In this document: in pieces, positions 58,944 to 64,000 of the stretch
Layout of the letters: each line of letters starts with the position of its first letter
Position numbering within the stretch: the stretch's first letter is position 1
Assembly: GCF_030285665.1 (NCBI RefSeq)
Contig: NZ_CP127295.1
Coordinates: 1,364,001 to 1,428,000, forward strand
Length of the DNA: 64,000 nucleotides
Direction of reading: 5' to 3'
Origin: Amycolatopsis mongoliensis
GTDB lineage: Bacteria; Actinomycetota; Actinomycetes; Mycobacteriales; Pseudonocardiaceae
Translations under genes and position numbers: made by a program
Notes under the pieces: model-generated
The model's database searches: none
The model's input: the letters and a program-made list of their open reading frames with translations, nothing else
Told to the model about the DNA's origin: nothing

Positions 58944-60737
58944 GTGGCCGAGCAGGTCGGCGAATCCACCGGTGGTCCGGTGACCAAGATCCTGGTCGCC
59001 AACCGGGGCGAGATCGCGGTACGCGTGATCAGAGCCGCCAAGGACGCTGGACTGACCAGCGTCGCGGTGTACGCCGATCCGGACCGCGACGCACCGCACG
59101 TGCGCCTGGCCGACGAGGCCTTCGCACTCGGCGGCACCACGGCGGCCGAGAGCTACCTCAACTTCGACAAGCTGCTCGACGCCGCCAAGCGCGCGGGCGC
59201 CGACTCGGTCCACCCGGGCTACGGCTTCCTCTCCGAGAACGCGGACTTCGCCCAGGCCGTGCTCGACGCCGGGCTGACCTGGATCGGGCCGAGCCCGCAG
59301 GCCATCCGCGACCTCGGTGACAAGGTCACCGCCCGCCACATCGCCATGCGCGCGGGCGCACCGCTGGTGCCGGGCACGAAGGAGCCGGCCAAGGACGCCG
59401 ACGAGATCGTCGCGTTCGCCGACGAGCACGGCCTGCCGGTCGCCATCAAGGCCGCGTTCGGCGGCGGCGGCCGCGGCCTGAAGGTCGCGCGCACCCGCGA
59501 AGAGATCCCTGAGCTGTTCGAGTCGGCGACGCGCGAAGCGGTTGCCGCTTTCGGCCGCGGCGAGTGCTTCGTCGAGCGGTACCTGGACAAGCCGCGCCAC
59601 GTCGAGGCGCAGGTGCTGGCCGACATGCACGGCAACGCGATCGTCGTCGGCACCCGCGACTGCTCGCTGCAGCGCCGGCACCAGAAGCTCGTCGAGGAGG
59701 CGCCCGCGCCGTTCCTGAGCGACGAGCAGCGCAAGCGCATCCACGAGTCGGCGAAGGCGATCTGCAAGGAAGCCGGCTACTACGGCGCCGGCACGGTCGA
59801 GTACCTCGTCGCCACCGACGGCACCATCTCCTTCCTCGAGGTCAACACGCGGCTGCAGGTCGAGCACCCGGTCTCGGAGGAGACCACCGGCCTCGACCTC
59901 GTCCGCGAGATGTTCCGCATCGCGCGCGGCGAGAAGCTGCGGATCACCGAGGACCCCGAACCGCGCGGCCACTCGATCGAGTTCCGCATCAACGGCGAGG
60001 ACGCCGGCCGCGGCTTCCTGCCCGCGCCGGGCACGGTGACGAAGTTCGTCGCGCCGAGCGGCCCCGGTGTGCGCGTCGACTCCGGCGTCGAGTCCGGCAG
60101 CGTGATCGGCGGCCAGTTCGACTCGATGCTGGCGAAGCTGATCGTCACCGGGTCCGACCGGGAAAACGCGCTCGAACGCAGCCGCCGCGCGCTCGACGAG
60201 ATGGTCGTCGAGGGCATGGCGACGGTGCTGCCGTTCGACCGCGTGATCGTGAACGACCCCGCGTTCATCGGCGACGAGAACGGCTTCAGCGTGCACACTC
60301 GCTGGATCGAGACGGAGTTCGACAACAAGATCGAGCCGTTCGTGGCGCCGGACGTCGAGGCCGCCGAAGAAGAGCCGCGGCACAACGTCGTCGTCGAGGT
60401 CGGCGGACGGCGCCTGGAGGTGTCGCTGCCGGGCGGGTTCGCGCTCGAAGGCGGCGCCGGGGGCGGCACGGCCATCAAGGCGAAGCCGCGCAAGCGGGCC
60501 GGCGGCGGCAAGGCCGCGGTGAGCGGCGACGCCGTCACCGCGCCGATGCAGGGCACCATCGTCAAGGTCGCCGTCGAAGAGGGCCAGGCGGTCGAAGCCG
60601 GTGAGCTGATCGTCGTCCTCGAGGCGATGAAGATGGAGAACCCGGTCACCGCACACAAAGCGGGCACGATCACCGGTCTTTCGGTCGAGGTCGGCGCCGC
60701 CGTGACGCAGGGCACGCAGCTTCTCGAGATCAAGTAG
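58944..60737 (+). CDS. accA3: Acyl-CoA carboxylase alpha subunit AccA3 (biotin carboxylase + BCCP)
   Basis: A 597-residue biotin-dependent carboxylase subunit. Biotin carboxylase occupies about residues 10-455: [15 protein letters not shown]; the glycine-rich ATP loop [13 protein letters not shown] near 180; [18 protein letters not shown] near 300. A linker follows, and then the biotin carrier domain with the biotinylated lysine in [11 protein letters not shown] (about 565). It supplies carboxybiotin to AccD5 and other AccD subunits. BirA in this window would biotinylate it. The GTG has AGGAGG six bases upstream; a later GTG (58980) is the alternative. Confidence 0.96.
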   Translation: MAEQVGESTGGPVTKILVANRGEIAVRVIRAAKDAGLTSVAVYADPDRDAPHVRLADEAFALGGTTAAESYLNFDKLLDAAKRAGADSVHPGYGFLSENADFAQAVLDAGLTWIGPSPQAIRDLGDKVTARHIAMRAGAPLVPGTKEPAKDADEIVAFADEHGLPVAIKAAFGGGGRGLKVARTREEIPELFESATREAVAAFGRGECFVERYLDKPRHVEAQVLADMHGNAIVVGTRDCSLQRRHQKLVEEAPAPFLSDEQRKRIHESAKAICKEAGYYGAGTVEYLVATDGTISFLEVNTRLQVEHPVSEETTGLDLVREMFRIARGEKLRITEDPEPRGHSIEFRINGEDAGRGFLPAPGTVTKFVAPSGPGVRVDSGVESGSVIGGQFDSMLAKLIVTGSDRENALERSRRALDEMVVEGMATVLPFDRVIVNDPAFIGDENGFSVHTRWIETEFDNKIEPFVAPDVEAAEEEPRHNVVVEVGGRRLEVSLPGGFALEGGAGGGTAIKAKPRKRAGGGKAAVSGDAVTAPMQGTIVKVAVEEGQAVEAGELIVVLEAMKMENPVTAHKAGTITGLSVEVGAAVTQGTQLLEIK

Positions 60738-60795
60738 GGCCGTTCGTTACAGATGTCGTGGTGGGCCGCCCCGGTGGCGGCCTACCATCGACTAC

Positions 60796-61341
60796 GTGAC
60801 CGAAGTCCCGTCTCCGCAGCTGCGGATCAGCGACCAGAACCGCGAGTCCGCGCTGTCCGCGCTCGGTGAGCACATGAGCGCGGGGCGGATCGACATCGAC
60901 GAGTACGGCGAGCGCTCGGCGCGGATTACCGCGGCGAAGACGCGCGGCGAGCTCGTCGAGATCTTCGCGGACCTGCCCGCGCCGCACCCCCGCTACGACG
61001 ACGGCCCGCAGGCCGTCGCGGCGCCCGAGCCGGCCCGGGAGGCCGCACCGGCACCGCGGCACCCGGGTTCGCCCGAAGGCTGGACCGGCCCGCAGCGGTT
61101 CGTCGCCGCGTTCCTCCCGCTGGTCTGGATCGCAGCGATCGCGTTGATCGCCACCGGCGTCGTGCACGGAACGCTGATCCTCGTCCCGATCGGGCTGAGC
61201 ATCTTCGGCCGGTCGATGTGGGGCCACGGCGGGCACCACGACCACCACCACGACCGCCGCGAGCGGCACCTGCGCGACCGGGAGCGGCGGCGCGAGCTAC
61301 GCGACTCGTTCCGCGACCACCGGCGCGGCCTGGACCGCTGA
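60796..61341 (+). CDS. DUF1707 protein with two membrane helices
   Basis: A 181-residue protein. Residues 8-60 are a DUF1707 domain (LRISDQNRESALSALGEHMSAGRID; then YGERSARITAAKTRGEL), normally found at the N-terminus of small actinobacterial membrane or regulatory proteins. Two transmembrane helices follow (about 98-135), and the end is a His/Arg/Asp-rich charged tail (GHHDHHHDRRERHLRDRERR). The tail could bind metal or lipid head groups. It starts at GTG. A second DUF1707 gene follows after 6 bases. Function unknown. Confidence 0.82.
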   Translation: MTEVPSPQLRISDQNRESALSALGEHMSAGRIDIDEYGERSARITAAKTRGELVEIFADLPAPHPRYDDGPQAVAAPEPAREAAPAPRHPGSPEGWTGPQRFVAAFLPLVWIAAIALIATGVVHGTLILVPIGLSIFGRSMWGHGGHHDHHHDRRERHLRDRERRRELRDSFRDHRRGLDR

Positions 61342-61347
61342 CCCACC

Positions 61348-61737
61348 GTGGGCGACATGCGGCTGAGCGACGCCGAACGCCAGGACGCCCTGGACGTCCT
61401 CGAAGAGCACGTCCGTTCCGGGCGCCTCGACATCGACGAGTACGGCACCCGCTCCGCGAAGGTCACCGCGGCCAAGCGGGTGAGCGACCTCGTGCCCCTG
61501 TTCGACGACCTGCCCTCGCCGCGCCCGAGCGCACTGCTCAACGGGGCCACCGCGCCCCAGGTCCCGGTCATGTCCGGCGAAGGCCCGCTGGCGCTCTTCC
61601 TGACCCGCAGCGCTGTCCCGATCGCGATCGTCCTCGCGATCGTGGTGCTCATCCTGTCCCGCGGCAGGCTGCTGATCATCTCGGTCGCGCTGCCGCTGGT
61701 CGTCGCGATGCTCGCGGGGGCCCGCCGTCGACGCTGA
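61348..61737 (+). CDS. DUF1707 protein (second copy)
   Basis: A 129-residue paralogue of the preceding gene in its first half (MRLSDAERQDALDVLEEHVRSGRLD; EYGTRSAKVTAAKRVSDLVPLFDDLP, in parts), with one or two C-terminal transmembrane helices (about 88-125) and a basic RRRR end. The start is GTG 61348 or ATG 61357. The pair followed by a kinase gene suggests a small membrane-associated operon; DUF1707 is often placed next to sensor kinases. Confidence 0.8.
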   Translation: MGDMRLSDAERQDALDVLEEHVRSGRLDIDEYGTRSAKVTAAKRVSDLVPLFDDLPSPRPSALLNGATAPQVPVMSGEGPLALFLTRSAVPIAIVLAIVVLILSRGRLLIISVALPLVVAMLAGARRRR

Positions 61738-61755
61738 GCCTGCGAGAATCACCCC

Positions 61756-62913
61756 GTGATGGGCGTGGTTCCGGGCGCGCTGGACGCCCGAGGCGAGCGG
61801 CTGGCCGGGCCGGTCTTCACCGGCGTCGGCCTGGCCGGGCTCGCCGCGTGCGTGGTGTGGGGGCCCGGCGTCCGGGGCATCACGCTGGTCGTCGTCGTGG
61901 CCGCCGCCGTGTGGGTGCCGCTCCTGATCCCGTTGTTCCCGCACCGGCGGGCGCACCCGTGGCTGGCCGCCGGCTACTACGCCGGCGTGCTCGCGGCCGC
62001 GACCGTGCTGGTGGCGCGCGAGGACACGTTCATGGGCTTCGCGTCCTTCGGCTACCCGCTCGCTTTCGTGCTCTTCCCGGCGCGGTGGGGGTTCTTCGCG
62101 GTGGCCGCGACGGCGACGCTGCCGCTGCTGGCCGCCGACTCGGACTCGCGCAGCCCGACCTGGGTGCTGGTCCTGTCGATGGCCGGCCCGCTGCTGTACG
62201 CCGCGTGGTTCGTCGGCGCCGAGAGCGAGCAGCGGCGGAAGGCGAACGTCCGGCTGGAGGCCGCGCTCGAGGAGAACGCGGAGCTGCACGCGCAGCTCGT
62301 CGCCCACGCACGCGAAGCCGGCGTGCTCGGCGAACGGCAGCGGATGGCCCGCGAAATCCACGACACGCTCGCCCAGGGCCTGACCGGGATCGTCACGCAG
62401 CTGCAGGCCGCCGACGGCCCCGACCGGGACCGGCGGGTGGAGCAGGCGAAGACGCTCGCCCGCGAAAGTCTCGGCGAAGCACGTCGCGCGGTGCAGGCGC
62501 TGCGGCCGGAGCCGCTGCTCGAAGCCCAGCTGCCGGAAGCGCTTTCCCGGCTGGCCCGGCGGGTCTCCGAGACGTCCGGGGTCGCGGTCCGGGTGGAGAC
62601 GACCGGAGACGCGCGCCCCCTGCTGCCCGATCTGGAGGAGACGCTGTACCGCGTCACCCAAGAGGCACTGGCGAACGCGGAAAAGCACGCCAAGGCGTCG
62701 CGCATCGGAGTGACACTGTCCTATGCGGACGACCTGGTGCTGCTCGACGTCGTCGACGACGGCGTCGGCTTCCGCCCCGGCGACCGGGGCGACGGCACGG
62801 GGTTCGGCCTGGAGGCGATGCGGCAGCGCGTCCGGCGGGTGGCGGGAACGCTGTCGATCGAGAGCGCACCGGGCGGCGGCACGGCCGTCAGCGCCCAGGT
62901 GCCGGCACTCTGA
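61756..62913 (+). CDS. NarL-type sensor histidine kinase without adjacent regulator
   Basis: A 385-residue HisKA_3 kinase. About five transmembrane helices span residues 15-155. The phosphorylated histidine is in RMAREIHDTLAQGLTGIV (about residue 201), the N box in VTQEALANAEKHAKAS (about 298), then DDGVGFRPGD and GFGLEAMRQRV. All motifs are complete. It starts at GTG 18 bases after the DUF1707 gene. Such kinases are normally followed at once by a NarL-type response regulator, but the next 150 bases contain none, so it is an orphan. Confidence 0.9.
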   Translation: MMGVVPGALDARGERLAGPVFTGVGLAGLAACVVWGPGVRGITLVVVVAAAVWVPLLIPLFPHRRAHPWLAAGYYAGVLAAATVLVAREDTFMGFASFGYPLAFVLFPARWGFFAVAATATLPLLAADSDSRSPTWVLVLSMAGPLLYAAWFVGAESEQRRKANVRLEAALEENAELHAQLVAHAREAGVLGERQRMAREIHDTLAQGLTGIVTQLQAADGPDRDRRVEQAKTLARESLGEARRAVQALRPEPLLEAQLPEALSRLARRVSETSGVAVRVETTGDARPLLPDLEETLYRVTQEALANAEKHAKASRIGVTLSYADDLVLLDVVDDGVGFRPGDRGDGTGFGLEAMRQRVRRVAGTLSIESAPGGGTAVSAQVPAL

Positions 62914-63059
62914 GATCGCTCCGTTCACCGGGCAACCGGCACCCCGCGGCTCTCGTGGAAACCGACGGTCCTGCCGTTGATCTGGCGCCCGACGCCGTGA
63001 AGCGGCCTTGATCGCCGGTCCGGGGGCGGCGTGCTCCCGGCCTGGCTAGGCTGGGCGGA

Positions 63060-63590
63060 GTGGAACCGGTGGAGATCAACGCGGGCACCTACTACCTGCG
63101 CCAGCTGCGCGCCGACCGGCACATCGACGACCGGCCGCTGCTCATGGAGGCGTTCGCCGATCCGACGCATCGCAAGTACGTGCTGAACTACCGCCTGCGC
63201 ACCCTCGACGAGGCAACGGAGTACGTGGCGCTGCGGGCGGCCCAGTGGGCGGGCGACGAGCGCTGCTCGTGGGCGATCGCGGAGCCGACGTCGGGCCGGC
63301 TGCTGGGCGAGGTGGGCCTGCGCGAGCTGAACCTCGACGCGGCGTACGCGGAGGCGACGGTCTGGGTCCACCAGGCCGAGCGGGGCAAGGGCATCGCGAC
63401 GACGGCGTTGAACGCGGCCTTGCGCTTCGGCTTCGGCGGCCTGGGGCTGACCGAGGTGAGCTACCGCTACGAGGAGAGCAACAAGGCATCGGCGATCGTG
63501 GCGGAGCGCTGCGGGTTCACGCTGGTCGGCCCGGAAGCCGACCCCGCCCCGACCGGCGAGCGCCTGATCCGCTGGCACCGCACGGCCTGA
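63060..63590 (+). CDS. GNAT family N-acetyltransferase (RimJ/RimL-like)
   Basis: A 176-residue GNAT protein. YYLRQLRADRHIDDRPLLMEAFAD opens the fold (quoted in part), and AEATVWVHQAERGKGIATTALNAAL carries motif A with the acetyl-CoA loop QAERGKGIAT (about residue 105). YRYEESNKASAIVAERCGF is the RimJ-like C-terminal signature. It would acetylate an amine, possibly a ribosomal protein N-terminus or a small molecule. GTG start. The 150-base gap before it contains nothing recognised. Confidence 0.87.
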   Translation: MEPVEINAGTYYLRQLRADRHIDDRPLLMEAFADPTHRKYVLNYRLRTLDEATEYVALRAAQWAGDERCSWAIAEPTSGRLLGEVGLRELNLDAAYAEATVWVHQAERGKGIATTALNAALRFGFGGLGLTEVSYRYEESNKASAIVAERCGFTLVGPEADPAPTGERLIRWHRTA

Positions 63591-63638
63591 CGAGGCCCGG
63601 CTGGGTGGTGGGTGGCTGCCTGGTCGTGCGGCCTTGGT

Positions 63639-63691
63639 GTCTTGAATGACCCATTCACCTCATCCGGCGACAGGTATGAGTCATTCAAGAC
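63639..63691. terminator. Hairpin terminator after the acetyltransferase
   Basis: GTCTTGAATGAC (63639-63650) pairs exactly with GTCATTCAAGAC (63680-63691); inner bases pair partly. The interval between the acetyltransferase and this hairpin carries no gene. Confidence 0.7.
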
Positions 63692-63833
63692 GTTCGGGCA
63701 ACCGTCGCCGCAGCGGGCCCGCCGGCCACGCACGGCCTTGACAAGCCCCCGCCCTCCCAGGGGGGCGGCCCCGAGGCCAGTCTATCGGCGCCCCCGGACG
63801 AATCCGGTCCGTAAGCGGGCGTCCGGCGTCGGC

Positions 63834-63861
63834 TGTCCACAACCTTGCCTGGCTGTGGACA
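63834..63861. repeat. TGTCCACA/TGTGGACA inverted repeat
   Basis: Eight-base perfect arms (63834-63841 and 63854-63861) with a 12-base loop, ending six bases from the stop of the last leftward gene. It is probably a terminator. Each arm also matches 8 of 9 bases of the actinobacterial DnaA box. The roughly 140 bases to its left hold no gene I can support. Confidence 0.5.
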
Positions 63862-63867
63862 CGCCTC

Positions 63868-64000
63868 TCAGCTCGCCGGCTCCGTGATGCCCGCCCGGGC
63901 TTCCGGGGCCGCCGACCGCAACGCGTCCGCTGCCTCGTCGCTCGGCTGACTTTGGGACTCCCTCTCCGCCTCCACCCGGGCGTTGTAGACCTCGATCTCC
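63868..64000 (-). CDS. C-terminal end of a leftward gene, truncated by window edge
   Basis: Reading leftward from the window end, an open frame of 43 residues ends in TGA at 63868. It is hydrophilic and acidic (EIEVYNARVEAERESQ, then DEAADALRSAAPEARAG), probably a helical or disordered C-terminus. The upstream hairpin-type repeat fits as its terminator. The family cannot be told from this part. Confidence 0.5.
   Translation of the reverse strand, partial: EIEVYNARVEAERESQSQPSDEAADALRSAAPEARAGITEPAS

Noticed and set aside
63834..63861. Replication origin signalled by DnaA-box-like arms
   Set aside because: Only two imperfect boxes, no dnaA/dnaN genes nearby and no AT-rich element. The repeat fits a terminator of the adjacent leftward gene.
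1..64000. CRISPR array, prophage or insertion sequence
   Set aside because: No regularly spaced direct repeats, integrase, transposase or phage structural genes were found. The Pvc16-like gene alone is not evidence of a phage or injection-system cluster.

Overview
The window is very GC-rich DNA with tightly packed genes, frequent GTG/TTG starts, F420-type and actinobacterial lipid-precursor genes. It reads as an actinomycete chromosome, most likely Pseudonocardiales (Amycolatopsis-like). That placement is inferred from gene content and order, not from a search. There is no rRNA, CRISPR array or insertion sequence. The only tRNA-like sequences are the two Y-RNA candidates near 49.7-50.0 kb.

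Backbone: purE, purK, GtrA, a PH-domain protein, birA, accD5, accE, maf and accA3 occur here in the order known from M. tuberculosis (Rv3275c to Rv3285). In this window the block is stretched from about 10 kb to about 57 kb by several insertions. The backbone makes purines (PurK/PurE), biotinylates acyl-CoA carboxylase (BirA acting on AccA3) and makes methylmalonyl-CoA-type extender units (AccA3/AccD5/AccE).

0-8.3 kb: the end of an acyl-CoA ligase, an AsnC regulator, an SDR, then a leftward run of a degenerate GGDEF protein, two GT87 membrane glycosyltransferases, purK and purE. 8.5-11.9 kb: a giant ECF sigma factor fused to a zinc finger, membrane segments and an extracellular tail, followed by two GtrA paralogues. 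12-18.9 kb: MFS exporter and NmrA-like protein, two NarL/LuxR regulators, a lone Pvc16/DUF4255-like protein, a classical two-component system and hisN. 19-26 kb: a secreted GH92 mannosidase under two palindromes, a TNT-domain toxin-like gene coupled to a small partner gene, HMG-CoA lyase, PH protein and birA.

26-44.8 kb is an accessory stretch of small redox or detoxification enzymes. Many are paired with a one-component regulator, and several share a short intergenic region carrying a clear palindromic operator: methyltransferase/TetR, SnoaL/LysR, GlxA-AraC/quinone reductase, imine-reductase-like plus SDR/HxlR, FAD monooxygenase/TetR, flavin reductase/MarR. A NarL-type kinase/regulator pair and an acetyltransferase follow.

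44.9-46.7 kb is accD5-accE. At 46.7-55.5 kb there is a secreted protein, a MarR/F420-oxidoreductase operon behind a doubled operator, and a Ro60-type TROVE gene preceded by two Y-RNA-like noncoding RNAs. One of these RNAs contains a circularly permuted tRNA mimic, and the TROVE gene itself is broken by a one-base frame change at a GGGCCCC run. A PadR/MFS exporter pair and a decayed GH3 glucosidase pseudogene follow. 55.5-64 kb: maf, a dicarboxylate/cation symporter, accA3, two DUF1707 proteins, an orphan sensor kinase, an acetyltransferase and the 3' end of a leftward gene.

Convergent gene pairs are often separated by long, nearly perfect hairpins, and several of these share sequence, suggesting a recurring terminator family.
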